DNA from: Bradyrhizobium sp. RP6
GTDB taxonomy: Bacteria; Pseudomonadota; Alphaproteobacteria; Rhizobiales; Xanthobacteraceae
DNA length: 64,000 nt
NCBI RefSeq assembly: GCF_003837805.1
Contig: NZ_RQIT01000002.1
Coordinates: 186,001 to 250,000 of the forward strand
Direction of reading: 5' to 3'
Position 1 is the stretch's first letter. The number at the start of each line of letters is the position of its first letter. Positions 25,892-35,153 of this stretch are shown here, in pieces. The position numbers and the translations under genes are program-made. The notes beneath the pieces were generated by a model. It worked only from the letters and a program-made list of their open reading frames with translations. It did not search any database and had not been told where the DNA came from.

Positions 25892-27190
25892 TCAGTGCAG
25901 GCGTGGCGAGGCATCGATGCCGGGGGTCAGGCCGGGCGCGATCGTCTCTGCCGGAGGAACCGCGGGCTCGCGCATATAGGGAAGTACTTCCACTTCGGGG
26001 CGCTGCTGCGATGTCGTCTGCAGGCAGTCCGGGCGAGGCGGGCGGCCTGCGCCGAACAGATCGGAGAGGGGATCGACGAAGTTCGCGCGGAACCGGTCGA
26101 GCCAGGTTTGGCCTTCGCCCGCGGCGGGCTGCCGGATCGTCACTGTCGCTGTCATGCCGGAGACGAGCGGCACATCGGGAGGCACAGTGTCGATGGCGAG
26201 GCGTACCGGTACGCGCTGCGCGAGCCGCACCCAGGTGTAGATCGGGTCCACGGCGGGCAGGCCCTGTGTGCCAGCGGCGGCGTTCGACACGCTGATCCCG
26301 CGCGTCACGGTCTTCACATGTCCCAGTATCGGCTTAGGATAGCCGATCAGTTGTGCTTCGGCGCGGTCGCCAATGCAAACCCGCGCCATCTTGGTTTCCT
26401 CGAAGTAGCCGTCGATCCAGAAACTGTTGGAATCGATCACGGAAACGTTGCTGACGCCGGTGACGGCATAGTCTCCCGCGCGCAACAAGAGGTTGGTGAC
26501 GTAGCCATCGACGGGACTGACCACGCTCGTGCGCTTCAGGTTCAGCTCCGCCTGCGCGAGCTGGTGCGCCGCAGCCTCGTAGGCAGCTTTCGCCTGCGCC
26601 GCGCTGCCTGCATAGATTTGCTGTTCTTCGGGCGTCGTTGCAAGATCGGACAGGTGCTGCCGACGATCGAACTCGGCCTGCTTCACCACGAGGTCCGCCG
26701 CCCGCTGGTCGACCAGAGACTTGCCGACCCGGACGGCCACCTCGAAGTCGAACGGATCGATCACGTATAGAACGTCGCCCTTGTGGACGAACTGGTTGTC
26801 GGCGACCCGAAGCTCCACGATCTTGCCCGCTACTTGCGGCGCCACGTTGGCGACCTGGACGCGGACGGTGCCGTTCCGCGTCCAGGGCGCAGTGACGTAG
26901 TGCTGCCAGGTTGAAGCCGCTATGAGAATTGCGACCAACGCGATGCCGAGAGTCGCAAGGTGCTTGCCGGCACGGCGCATGAAACGGCCGACCGATTCGC
27001 GCAGTGGCCTCGCGGCGGGCGTCGCCGATACCGAAGGTCTGACGCTGTCCGGTGCGCGATCACTGGTGTCACGCGCCACGGTCTCCAGCGCGTTTGTACC
27101 GTTCACGGCGTCTGTGGTGGCATCGACTGGTGCTTTGGCTGTTGGTTCGCCACGAAGGGGAGCGGCGTCCCGACGCAGGGTAGCTTCCAT
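25892..27190 (-). CDS. HlyD/EmrA-type membrane-fusion protein of a FUSC efflux system
   Basis: A 432-residue periplasmic adaptor, equivalent to AaeA. ATG 27190 has an AGGGAGAAG site. Layout: a cytoplasmic, low-complexity N-terminus of about 70 residues, one membrane helix (LATLGIALVAILIAASTW), a lipoyl half (VQVANVAPQVAGKIVELRV), a helical hairpin, a second lipoyl half (VVSPVDGYVTNLLLRAGDY) and a C-terminal beta-barrel. It ends with a Pro-rich tail of about 50 residues. It is the last gene of an operon with DUF1656 and FUSC genes, resembling aaeXAB, which exports aromatic carboxylic acids. Confidence 0.88.
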   Translation of the reverse strand: MEATLRRDAAPLRGEPTAKAPVDATTDAVNGTNALETVARDTSDRAPDSVRPSVSATPAARPLRESVGRFMRRAGKHLATLGIALVAILIAASTWQHYVTAPWTRNGTVRVQVANVAPQVAGKIVELRVADNQFVHKGDVLYVIDPFDFEVAVRVGKSLVDQRAADLVVKQAEFDRRQHLSDLATTPEEQQIYAGSAAQAKAAYEAAAHQLAQAELNLKRTSVVSPVDGYVTNLLLRAGDYAVTGVSNVSVIDSNSFWIDGYFEETKMARVCIGDRAEAQLIGYPKPILGHVKTVTRGISVSNAAAGTQGLPAVDPIYTWVRLAQRVPVRLAIDTVPPDVPLVSGMTATVTIRQPAAGEGQTWLDRFRANFVDPLSDLFGAGRPPRPDCLQTTSQQRPEVEVLPYMREPAVPPAETIAPGLTPGIDASPRLH

Positions 27191-27201
27191 GGCACTTCTC
27201 C

Positions 27202-27405
27202 CTAGAAGAACAGCGCGAGCGTGCCGAACATCGCGACGTAGAGGCAAAGTTCGGCCAGCGACGGGTTGCTGAAGACTTTCGCGAAGCCGATCAATCGCAG
27301 CAGCGGGCGAAGCATCAGGAACGCTGCCAGCGCGATTGCGGCATAGGAGACGATGGGGGCAATGAGCACGCCACCGACGACGAGCTCCCGATAAGTGTTC
27401 GTCAT
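27202..27405 (-). CDS. DUF1656 small membrane protein (AaeX-like)
   Basis: A 67-residue protein with two membrane helices (GGVLIAPIVSYAAIALAAFL and LAELCLYVAMFGTLALF). It matches the DUF1656/AaeX group in size and position, between the FUSC pump and its adaptor. Its 5' end overlaps the FUSC stop by ATGA, and it lies 11 nt before the adaptor. Its exact role in the pump is unknown. Confidence 0.85.
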   Translation of the reverse strand: MTNTYRELVVGGVLIAPIVSYAAIALAAFLMLRPLLRLIGFAKVFSNPSLAELCLYVAMFGTLALFF

Positions 27406-29270
27406 GACTGTTTGCCTTGGCTGGTGGCGGTTGGAGACTGCGATGGTGCAATTACGGTGCTTGCCGTAACCAGCACGGCGATAGCCGAATTGGCGGACAG
27501 GTTGTTTCGCGATGCCATTTGGCGTATCGCCTCGGCAGCAGCGAGGATCGCGGCACCGTCGCGGTGCGCGAGGGCCTCTCGCGCGTCCTGCACCACTCGG
27601 GCGAGTGGATCCTGTGTCAGCCGCTGCAGTTCGGTGCAGCAGCGCCGCAAGCTCTCAGCCTGGTCGAAACAGCGCATCGCGTTGGCCGCGATCTGACCAT
27701 TGAGAGCCGAGGCGGCGTTTGCGGTTAGGATCTGTTCGATCCGCGCTGCGTCGCGAAATGCTGCTTCCTCTGGCGCGAGATCTCGAGCTCGCCAGCGGTC
27801 GAGGTCGCGCAGCTCGCCCCCAGCCTCTCGCAGCAGCAGACGAACTCGCTGCTCGCCCGACAATGGAGGCAGCTGCAACTGCGCGGCGAACACGAGCACC
27901 GCCGACAGGCAGGCGAAGAAGCTCGTCACCAGGAACACCTCGGGGTCGTAGCTCTGCGGATTGGTCGGTGCGAGGACGGCGATCGCGAACACCAGGATGA
28001 GGCGGCCGAGGGACGACAGCATCGGGTTCGGCAACGAGATCAGCAGCGCGAGACCGATGACGACAGGCGCAAGGCCGATCGCCAGCAATTGAAATTCGGA
28101 TACACCGTTGAAAACGAGGTATTTCAGGATGCCTGCCAGCGCGCAGGCGATCGGCATCGCCGTCAGCGTCACCATCGCGAAGCTGCGTGGCGCAGGCGTC
28201 GTGGAGCCGAGGCCGATGATCGCCGCCACGAGCGTGAGGCAGAGCTCGGTGGAGGGCCAGCCTGTCAGCACGAAGAAAAGCGCGATCAGCGTAAACGAGA
28301 TCGTGGATCGTGCGGCGGTTTCCGCCGCGATGCGGCGCGAGCGATAGAGCGGCGCGCGCCATGCATGATACGGCCGCTTCCCTTCATGCAGTGCATCGAG
28401 GCTGCTACGCACCTGCGCGTTCTTTCGGCTGACCTCGGCCCGGAGCCAGGATCGGGCAGCCGCTATCAGCTCAGCTGCGTGTGGCGACGCGGTGGAGGTG
28501 GCGGGAAGCGCCGCGAGCATGCGGCCGAGAGAAAATGCGCTGACGAGGTCGACCAACGCGGTACGCGCGGCCGCGGATCTCGCCGTTCCGATGCTCGATT
28601 CGGTCGCAAGGCTGGCGATCTCCGGACGCACCGCCGCGATGTCGTGCAGCAGGATCGCCGCGGCCGCTGCGGAGGCATGCTCGATACCTTGCTCGAGGTC
28701 CGTGACCCGGCGGTGAAGCGCCTCAATGCGGCCTGCCAGCACCGGATGATAGTCCGGCGCGGCCAGCACATCGTTGACCAGCGCTACCGCAAGGACGCCG
28801 ATGCCTATGGCGGCACCGCGCGCGATGCCGGTCGGAAACACCTGAAGCGGCGTGTCAATCTGCTGGATGGCGATCAGGGCGACGGTGATGCAGCAGAGCG
28901 CCGCTGCATAGGCACGATTGCCGTCCAGCATGGTGGCGAAATAGACGCAGAGCCCGACCCAGATGCCGAGCACGGCGAGCAGAAGGCCGTCGGTCTGAGA
29001 AAACACGCCGGCGATCGCAATCGATGCCGCGACCCCGATCGCCGTCGCGAGTAGCCGGTAGCCGGCCTTTTCCATGCCCTGACCGCGTGTCGGTAAGGCC
29101 AGGATCGCCACGGTCAAGGCCGCCGACGACGGGGATTCGAGCTCGAGCCAGAAGCTCGCATAGAGTGCGAGCATCATCGCCAGCCATACCCGCAGCGCAA
29201 AGGCCCAGGAACTCGCCGGGAAGCCGGCGAAGACCAGCGCAGACGGCGCGGCAGCCCTGGTGGTGTTCAC
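27402..29270 (-). CDS. FUSC-family (AaeB-like) efflux transporter
   Basis: A 622-residue inner-membrane transporter with two blocks of about five to six helices separated by a long cytoplasmic region, the FUSC/AaeB architecture. The GTG at 29270 is chosen because GGAAGGGGCAGGA precedes it and the first helix (SSWAFALRVWLAMMLALYAS) then follows as in AaeB. An upstream ATG at 29399 would add an unlikely 43-residue leader that runs through a conserved regulatory element. It probably exports hydroxylated or aromatic acids. It lies downstream of a two-component system that may control it. Confidence 0.85.
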   Translation of the reverse strand: MNTTRAAAPSALVFAGFPASSWAFALRVWLAMMLALYASFWLELESPSSAALTVAILALPTRGQGMEKAGYRLLATAIGVAASIAIAGVFSQTDGLLLAVLGIWVGLCVYFATMLDGNRAYAAALCCITVALIAIQQIDTPLQVFPTGIARGAAIGIGVLAVALVNDVLAAPDYHPVLAGRIEALHRRVTDLEQGIEHASAAAAAILLHDIAAVRPEIASLATESSIGTARSAAARTALVDLVSAFSLGRMLAALPATSTASPHAAELIAAARSWLRAEVSRKNAQVRSSLDALHEGKRPYHAWRAPLYRSRRIAAETAARSTISFTLIALFFVLTGWPSTELCLTLVAAIIGLGSTTPAPRSFAMVTLTAMPIACALAGILKYLVFNGVSEFQLLAIGLAPVVIGLALLISLPNPMLSSLGRLILVFAIAVLAPTNPQSYDPEVFLVTSFFACLSAVLVFAAQLQLPPLSGEQRVRLLLREAGGELRDLDRWRARDLAPEEAAFRDAARIEQILTANAASALNGQIAANAMRCFDQAESLRRCCTELQRLTQDPLARVVQDAREALAHRDGAAILAAAEAIRQMASRNNLSANSAIAVLVTASTVIAPSQSPTATSQGKQS

Positions 29271-29385
29271 GGGAATCCTGCCCCTTCCGTTCTCGGCAGA
29301 GCATGCCGCCCGGCCGAAGCCCATAAAGTCGAGGCCGACTATGAGATTTGCAGGGCCTGCCGGTATTTCCGGTCCATCAACCCAG

Positions 29386-29399
29386 TTGCCGGAATGCAC
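29386..29399. promoter_or_regulatory. Candidate regulatory element upstream of FUSC operon
   Basis: TTGCCGGAATGCAC, identical to 7527-7540 in front of oxdC and a 12/14 match to 16877-16890 in front of the RND operon. A partial second copy, TGCCGGTATTTCCGG, lies at 29359-29373. Confidence 0.45.
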
Positions 29400-29444
29400 G
29401 TGTGGTTGGGGAGGAGGGCCTTGCGCGAGGGACTAATAGACGGA

Positions 29445-29822
29445 TTAGGGCGCGTGGCCTGCCAGCGCCTCTTCGAGGCAGCGGATGATCTCATCGCCGC
29501 TGGAGGGCTTGCCGAGATAGCAATGCGCGCCCGCGGCCATCACACGCTGGCGCACGGATTCGCTTGGAAATGCGGTCATGAAGATGATCGGAAAGCGGCG
29601 GCCGGCGGCAATCAATTGAGCCTGCAACTCATCGCCCGTGATGACCGGCATCTGCACGTCGGTGATCATGCATGCCGGATCGTCTCCCGGCGCATTCCGC
29701 AGGAAGTCCAGGCCGGACTCGTAGGCATCGGCCTCGTAGCCGAGCGAACGCACCAGGCTCGCAAGCGAAGCGCGAACCCCTTCATCGTCCTCCACAATCG
29801 CAATCACAGGAGTCTTGGCCAT
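29445..29822 (-). CDS. Stand-alone receiver-domain response regulator
   Basis: A 125-residue CheY-like protein with only a receiver domain: acidic pocket EDD (11-13), phospho-acceptor D55 in ITDVQMP, switch Thr in FMTAFPS and K105 in LGKPSS. It has no output domain, so it may act as a phosphate sink or phosphorelay partner. It is the third gene after the kinase/FixJ-like pair, 106 nt behind the regulator, and 174 nt before the FUSC start. Confidence 0.9.
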   Translation of the reverse strand: MAKTPVIAIVEDDEGVRASLASLVRSLGYEADAYESGLDFLRNAPGDDPACMITDVQMPVITGDELQAQLIAAGRRFPIIFMTAFPSESVRQRVMAAGAHCYLGKPSSGDEIIRCLEEALAGHAP

Positions 29823-29928
29823 TTGCGCACAATCCTGACGGCGGTGTTCCGCAAGGCAAGGAGGATATCTCCCGTTGCGCGGCCCATGACGCCTTATGCA
29901 CCCTGTGGCCGGACCGCCGAAATTATAC

Positions 29929-30600
29929 TCAGGTTTGGTCCGTAGTCCTGCGGGTTTGGGAAACTCCGAGCGCCTCGGCCTTGCGAACGAGGTCGGCCAG
30001 TGACCTAACCCCCATCTTGCGCATGACGTTCCCTCGGTGGATTTTGACCGTGATCTCGCTGAGGCCGATCAGGGCTGCCACCTGCTTGTTCATCAGGCCG
30101 GCGGTGACATGGCCCATCACCTCACGCTCGCGCGCCGTCAGGGTTTCGTACTGGGCGCGGATGTCCTCCTTGGCCGCGGCTTCGGCACGGTGCTGCGCAT
30201 CGCGCTCAAGCGCCGCGGTCACGGCATCTAGCATGTCCTGGTCGCGGAACGGCTTGGAAAGGAAGTCGACGGCGCCGGCCTTCATGGCACGTACCGACAT
30301 CGGAATGTCCCCGTGGCCGGTCATGAAGATGATTGGATAGCTGATGCCCTGCCGGACGAACTGGCTCTGCAGATCGAGCCCGCTCACACCGGGAAGGCGG
30401 ACGTCCAGCACGATGCAGCCGGGACCGTCGGGCAGCGAGCCGGCAAGCAATTCGGCGGGCGAGCCGAACAGGCGCGTCTGGAGGCCGACGGATCGGAACA
30501 GGCTGTCGAGCGAGGCGCGGATCGCTGCGTCGTCGTCGACGACAATGACGATTGCGTTGGAAGGCCGGGCCGGCGGCTGCGCCTGGTCTGGTCGTGTCAT
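29929..30600 (-). CDS. FixJ/NarL-type response regulator
   Basis: A 223-residue regulator. The N-terminal receiver has D66 (VLDVRLP) and K116 (LSKPF). The LuxR-type helix-turn-helix (about 150-210) shows LTAREREVMGHVTAGLMNKQ, as in FixJ, NodW and similar rhizobial regulators. It overlaps the kinase gene stop by 4 nt, so the two are a cognate pair. Likely targets include the FUSC operon downstream and perhaps the other units carrying the GAATGCAC element, which is an inference. Confidence 0.93.
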   Translation of the reverse strand: MTRPDQAQPPARPSNAIVIVVDDDAAIRASLDSLFRSVGLQTRLFGSPAELLAGSLPDGPGCIVLDVRLPGVSGLDLQSQFVRQGISYPIIFMTGHGDIPMSVRAMKAGAVDFLSKPFRDQDMLDAVTAALERDAQHRAEAAAKEDIRAQYETLTAREREVMGHVTAGLMNKQVAALIGLSEITVKIHRGNVMRKMGVRSLADLVRKAEALGVSQTRRTTDQT

Positions 30601-32507
30601 GGCAAGGCGTGCTCTTGGCTAAATGGCAACGTCAGGTGGAATGTCGTTCCCGCTCCCAGGGTGCTCGCCACCGACAATCGGCCGCCGTGAGCTTCCACCG
30701 TGGTTCGGCAGATCGCAAGCCCCATGCCCATTCCGCCATCCTTCGTCGTGAAGAACGGATCAAACAGGCGCGGCAGATCCTCCGGCTGGATGCCTGGGCC
30801 GCTATCCTGTACCGTAATCGTGAGGGTTTCGCTGTCCTCGCTGCCGGCGCGCAGCGTGATCGTGCGGGAACCGGGCTGGCCTGCCATGGCCTGGCCGGCG
30901 TTGATCAGAAGATTGACCAGGACCTGTTGCAGCTGGACCCGATCGCCGCGGATCGGTGGCAGGCCGGGCTGCGATTCGACGGTGAGGGTAACCCTGTCCT
31001 TGGCGAGTTCGCGCGCGACCAGTGCAGTCGCCTCTTCGATGATCTCGCCGATTTGCAGCATATCCCGCTGGGGCAGGGCCTTCTTCAGGAAGGTGCGGAT
31101 GCGGGTCACGATCTCGCTGGCGCGGCGCCCCTGAGCGACGACATGGCCGATCGACGTCGTGACCTCCTTGAGGTCGGGTACGTCGCGCCGCAGCCACCGC
31201 AAGCCGGCTTCGCCGCTGGTGACGATTGCCGCGAGCGGCTGGTTCACCTCATGCGCAATCGACGCGCTGAGCTCGCCGAGGGTTGCAACGCGCGCGGCAT
31301 GAGCGAGCTCGGCTTGCGCCGCGAGCAGCGCATCCTGCGCCTGCCGGCGCTCGGTAATGTCGACGACGAAGACGAGCACGTTATGATCTTCGTCGGATTG
31401 AGGCGGAAAGGTGATCGTGAACAGCACGGGAACCTTGCGTCCGTCGAGGCGCACGAGCTCGGTTTCCCCTTCGTGGAACCGCTCTCCTTCCGCGAATGCC
31501 ACCAGCGCGTCGAGGAAACTGCGATCGTTCTCGCCCAGCAGCTTGTCCACGTTCTGGATGAAGGCCGCAGAGCTGCTTGCCCCCGCCATCTTCTGCAGGG
31601 CAGGATTGACGTCGGTGATTTTGGCAAGTCCGCGGGCATAGCGGACGAAATCGGGATGTCGCGCCAGATAATCGCGCAGGTCCGCGCCACGGGGAGGTAG
31701 CGAATCCAGCGCGGTCCGCAGTCCGCTCCAGTCTTCCTCGACGACGCCGATCCGGCTTGCGTCGAACATTCGGCGGTATCGCTGCTCGCTCTGCACGAGT
31801 GCGCTGTGCGCCGCGACCTGGTCCGTGACGTCGGTGTGCGTTTCGAGCACTCCAACGGGTTTGCCGAGAAGGTCGTGTTGCAGGGCCCAGCGGGCATCGA
31901 CTGCGAGGGTGGCGCCGGCCTTCGTGCGCTGCTCAACCCTGCCTTCCCATCGCCCCGTGTCGAGCAGGGTGGCCTCGATGACTTCCCTCCGGTCGGAATA
32001 GCTGGTTCGCAGAAGCTTGTCGGCGAGCTGCCCAAGCGCCTCGTCGGCCGACCAGCCATAAGTCTGTTCCGCGGCCCTGTTCCAGAAATTGATCACGCCC
32101 GCGCGATCGCGGACGAAAATCATGTCATGCGAGAGGTTGAGCAGGCGCGCCTGCGCCGCCAGGCGATTGGTTGCGGCATGATTCTGGAGCGCGAGCAGCG
32201 TGGTGATGGCGATGGCCGCGAGGCTCACCAAAGCACGAAGGGCCGGCGAGCCGATGGGCTCGTGATCATGCGACAATAGATACGCCGTGATCGTCAGGGC
32301 GGCACAGCCGATCGCGGCGACGACGATGTCGTTGCGCCGGTTCGTCCTCGCTGCGAGCAGGATCGCAACGACGTAAAGAACCGCGACCGCGCCCTCGAGC
32401 GGCGTCAGCACGTCGACCATGAAGACCGCAAGGGCGAGGACGGCGGACCAGAACCGCAAACCGGCGCGGCTCATGGATGAACCAGTGGGCCGATCAAAGT
32501 TCGTCAT
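30597..32507 (-). CDS. Membrane PAS-PAS sensor histidine kinase
   Basis: A 636-residue FixL-like kinase. Membrane segments span about 19-55, 62-79 and 90-107. PAS domains lie at about 118-232 and 240-390. The phospho-acceptor is H419 in SASIAHEVNQP, and the ATPase domain has NAGQAM, DSGPGIQ and GMGMGLAICRT. No haem-binding His pattern of FixL was identified, so the signal is unknown. The second PAS and kinase core are clearly related to the orphan kinase at 9973-11454. It is followed with overlap by a FixJ-type regulator. Confidence 0.92.
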   Translation of the reverse strand: MTNFDRPTGSSMSRAGLRFWSAVLALAVFMVDVLTPLEGAVAVLYVVAILLAARTNRRNDIVVAAIGCAALTITAYLLSHDHEPIGSPALRALVSLAAIAITTLLALQNHAATNRLAAQARLLNLSHDMIFVRDRAGVINFWNRAAEQTYGWSADEALGQLADKLLRTSYSDRREVIEATLLDTGRWEGRVEQRTKAGATLAVDARWALQHDLLGKPVGVLETHTDVTDQVAAHSALVQSEQRYRRMFDASRIGVVEEDWSGLRTALDSLPPRGADLRDYLARHPDFVRYARGLAKITDVNPALQKMAGASSSAAFIQNVDKLLGENDRSFLDALVAFAEGERFHEGETELVRLDGRKVPVLFTITFPPQSDEDHNVLVFVVDITERRQAQDALLAAQAELAHAARVATLGELSASIAHEVNQPLAAIVTSGEAGLRWLRRDVPDLKEVTTSIGHVVAQGRRASEIVTRIRTFLKKALPQRDMLQIGEIIEEATALVARELAKDRVTLTVESQPGLPPIRGDRVQLQQVLVNLLINAGQAMAGQPGSRTITLRAGSEDSETLTITVQDSGPGIQPEDLPRLFDPFFTTKDGGMGMGLAICRTTVEAHGGRLSVASTLGAGTTFHLTLPFSQEHALP

Positions 32508-32929
32508 CGTCGCAGGCGGGGCTTCTTCTCATTGCAGCCTCGTTGATGCCGCGATTTGATCGCGCCCACAATATCCCGTCTGCTGATTTTCGTGCTCTCT
32601 TGGAAGACCTCGTCGATAGTCGATCCGGCGTGGGCGCCGGCACGGAGATTCCCCAGCGGAACGAGGCTTATCGGTGATTTTGCCGGTCGCGGGCGCGTCA
32701 ACTTACCGCAGGCGGGCGGAGCTGCAGGCCTCGGGTAGATGCAGGCGAAGTGTTCCGCTCGCCCTCTCGCCCACGATCATACTTACGTATAACGCGGTTA
32801 ACCCGAGACCTTATCCATGCACCCGCGCGTAGAATGGAGCGCGCGGATCGCCGAACTACTTTGCTCCCATCGCATTCGGACAAGCCGGCCAGGCGTTGCC
32901 GATGCGAAACGGGACAAGGAGGTTCGACG
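32508..32929. promoter_or_regulatory. Divergent promoter region, kinase / AraC regulator
   Basis: A 422-bp stretch without a defensible gene. It must hold the promoters of the kinase operon and of the araC-type gene. A short symmetrical site, ATAC-TTAC-GTAT (32779-32790), in a locally AT-richer patch is the only candidate operator I could find. Confidence 0.4.
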
Positions 32930-33784
32930 ATGTCGCTGCAGATATCACACTCGCAAATTGCCAAGGATCATGTCGCCGCCGCAATCGACGTCTCGCCCAT
33001 CGACGGCCAGCGGCTGCGGCCATCGAGACGTTCGCCACGCTCCGGCGAGGAGGCAGTGATGCTCTCCCTCGTGCATCTGGATGTTGCGCTGGCCATCGAG
33101 CCGCCTGCTTCGGACGTGCGAGGATCTGCCAATCACGGGCCGAGCTTCAGGGTGTCCGCGAAACGTCTTGCGCACGCGTCCGCAGAGTCCGATCGGGAGA
33201 CGGGTGCGGAGGAGGGCGCGGACCCGGTGATGAGGCGCCTCTCGGATGCACTCGCGGCCACCAAAGCCATGCACAATCCCCATTCCGCCATTCTCGTCGA
33301 CGCATTGCGCCTGGCCATTCTGACCCGCAAGGCCAGCGGGGGGACGACGGTCGGACGAGGCCAGTCCGAGTCGGCCGAGAGTGACCGCGAACGGCACGCC
33401 TGCCGGGCGGTGCGGTCGCTGCAAAAATGGCGCCTCAAGCGCGTCATGCAATACATCGACGACAATCTGGAGGCGAAGGTCACCTTGCAGCATCTGGCCG
33501 CCGTTGCCGGCCTGAGCCGGATGCACTTCGCCGCGCAGTTCCGGGCGGCCGTCGGCATGCGGCCGCACGAGTATTTGCTGAAGCGGCGGATCGAGCGAGC
33601 CCAGGAATTGCTGCAGCGGGCTGACGTCTCGCTCGTCGACATCGCCTTGACCGTCGGGTTTCAGACGCAGGCTCATTTCACGACAGTGTTCAAGCGCTTC
33701 GCCGGCAATACGCCATATCAATGGAGGAGTGCTCATCGTGCGCAATTCCTGCCGCTGCCGCGCCCAGAAGCGAGGGCGTCATGA
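32930..33784 (+). CDS. AraC-family transcriptional regulator
   Basis: A 284-residue regulator. ATG 32930 follows AAGGAGG. The C-terminal 100 residues hold the two helix-turn-helix units (LQHLAAVAGLSRMHFAAQFR and VSLVDIALTVGFQTQAHFTT) and the closing FKRFAGNTPYQWR. The N-terminal 175 residues are Ser/Arg-rich and show no recognised sugar-binding cupin, so the effector is unknown. It diverges from the two-component operon and is coupled by ATGA to a small downstream frame. Confidence 0.88.
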   Translation: MSLQISHSQIAKDHVAAAIDVSPIDGQRLRPSRRSPRSGEEAVMLSLVHLDVALAIEPPASDVRGSANHGPSFRVSAKRLAHASAESDRETGAEEGADPVMRRLSDALAATKAMHNPHSAILVDALRLAILTRKASGGTTVGRGQSESAESDRERHACRAVRSLQKWRLKRVMQYIDDNLEAKVTLQHLAAVAGLSRMHFAAQFRAAVGMRPHEYLLKRRIERAQELLQRADVSLVDIALTVGFQTQAHFTTVFKRFAGNTPYQWRSAHRAQFLPLPRPEARAS

Positions 33785-34035
33785 ACGGCATCGGTATGCA
33801 GGCCCTGTCGCTGCCGCTGCTCGCCATTCAGTCGGCGCTGGTGTACCATGAGCTCATGGGATTGTTCGAGATCGCGCGTGTCCTTGGTGCCTCCTATCGC
33901 TTTGCATCCTCGGGATCCGGGTTAGGCGCTCTTTACGGTCGCTTCACTCTGAACTTCTGCAGGACTATTGTCGGAGGCATCGCACACTCTGCGTTGGTGG
34001 ACCGGTCGATCGAGGCGGCGGTCCCGCAGGCTTGA
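33781..34035 (+). CDS. Small hypothetical protein coupled to the AraC gene
   Basis: An 84-residue frame starting at an ATGA overlap with the araC-type stop. It has a moderately hydrophobic N-terminal half (MQALSLPLLAIQSALVY) and no recognised domain. The overlap is the main argument that it is translated; length and composition alone would not support it. A chance frame remains quite possible. Confidence 0.3.
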   Translation: MNGIGMQALSLPLLAIQSALVYHELMGLFEIARVLGASYRFASSGSGLGALYGRFTLNFCRTIVGGIAHSALVDRSIEAAVPQA

Positions 34036-34164
34036 AACAGAAGGCATTGGACTGAGACGAGCGGTTCCGCAGTCGGCTCGACCGGCCCACTATGGCCGAG
34101 CGATCCGAGATGCGCATGGCGAGCAGGTGTTCAAGGTCGACGTGCCGCTCAATGACGGCAGGAT

Positions 34165-35127
34165 TTACACCCGCAGGATGGTCTCAATCTCTTGCGCTGC
34201 TCCGAGCAGCGAGCGGTCTTGTCCGCGCGCGGCGATGATCTGAAGGCCGAATGAAAGTCCGCACCGATCCGTTCCGCACGGAATCGAAATCGCCGGCAGG
34301 TGGGCATGATTGACGAACGGCGTGAACACCGCGTGGGCCCGCGGGCTTGCGGGTTTTCCGCCGATCATATCAGGGCCGAGCTGCGTCAGCGGCCAGGCGA
34401 CGCACGGGACAGTCGGCGCCAGCAGCAGGTCAACCTCAGTGAAGAACGCTGGGAAGGCATTGGCGATCGCGGTGCTCGCGAGCAAGGCTGCCGCAACGTC
34501 CACACCGGACCAGGAGAGACCTCGCTCGATCTGCTTGGCGATGTCAGGATCCAAGACAGTCGGATCCTTGCGAAAGCTATCGCCGTGGAGTGCCGCGAGG
34601 CCCGCATGCTGCAGCGGCATGATCGCATCCTCTGCCGGTGCGAACGCGATGGCGATCGCGGGCAGGGCCAGCGAGCCGCAGATCGCGCCGATCTGGTTAC
34701 CGGTCTGGCGGACCGAGAACACGAAGGCGCGACGCTCGGCGGTCACGAGCCGCGCCAGCAGCGCGGCGCTCGCCGGCGTCTCGGGCCCCATGGCGAGGCC
34801 GATGCAGAGACCCGCGGCCAGCAGGGCGGCGGTCGATCCGAGCGCGGCCAGCGCCATGCCGATCACAATGGCCGCCGCGCACAGGCTCGCGATCCGCAGC
34901 GAGCCGACCCTCGCGATCAAGCCGCCGCCCCAGAACGATGCGGGGATGCCGACGGCGAATACGGCGCAGGAGAACATCGAGAGCTGCCAGACCTCGATAT
35001 GGGCGCGCGGCGCGACCACGCCAGGCGCGAACAGGGCAAGCGCAACGAGGGCCTGCAGCGAGGTCATCGAGCCAAGGGCCGGCAACAATGCGGGTGCTGG
35101 TCGAACGGCCGCGTTTCCGTCTACCAT
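34165..35127 (-). pseudogene. MFS transporter N-half fused in frame to amidase C-terminus
   Basis: A 320-residue chimera. Residues 1 to about 160 are the first five or so helices of a major facilitator, including VFSVRQTGNQIGAICG, a typical MFS helix 5 block. From about 165 the chain is the C-terminal third of an amidase-signature enzyme (HAGLAALHGDSF, VDLLLAPTVPCVAWPL, GLSFGLQIIAARGQDRSL). The amidase catalytic Lys-Ser-Ser part and the second MFS half are missing. The simplest reading is a deletion joining two neighbouring catabolic genes, leaving a non-functional but open frame. It diverges from the hydroxyisourate-hydrolase-like gene by 26 nt. Confidence 0.75.
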
Positions 35128-35153
35128 GGCGGCTTGCTCATGGGAGGAACATT

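Noticed and set aside
27402..29399. FUSC start at the upstream ATG 29399
   Set aside because: It would add 43 residues without homology and put the conserved TTGCCGGAATGCAC element inside the coding region. GTG 29270 has a better ribosome site.
33968..34243. Small plus-strand frame after the AraC-coupled ORF
   Set aside because: No family resemblance or ribosome site; it runs into the antisense of the amidase part of the chimera.
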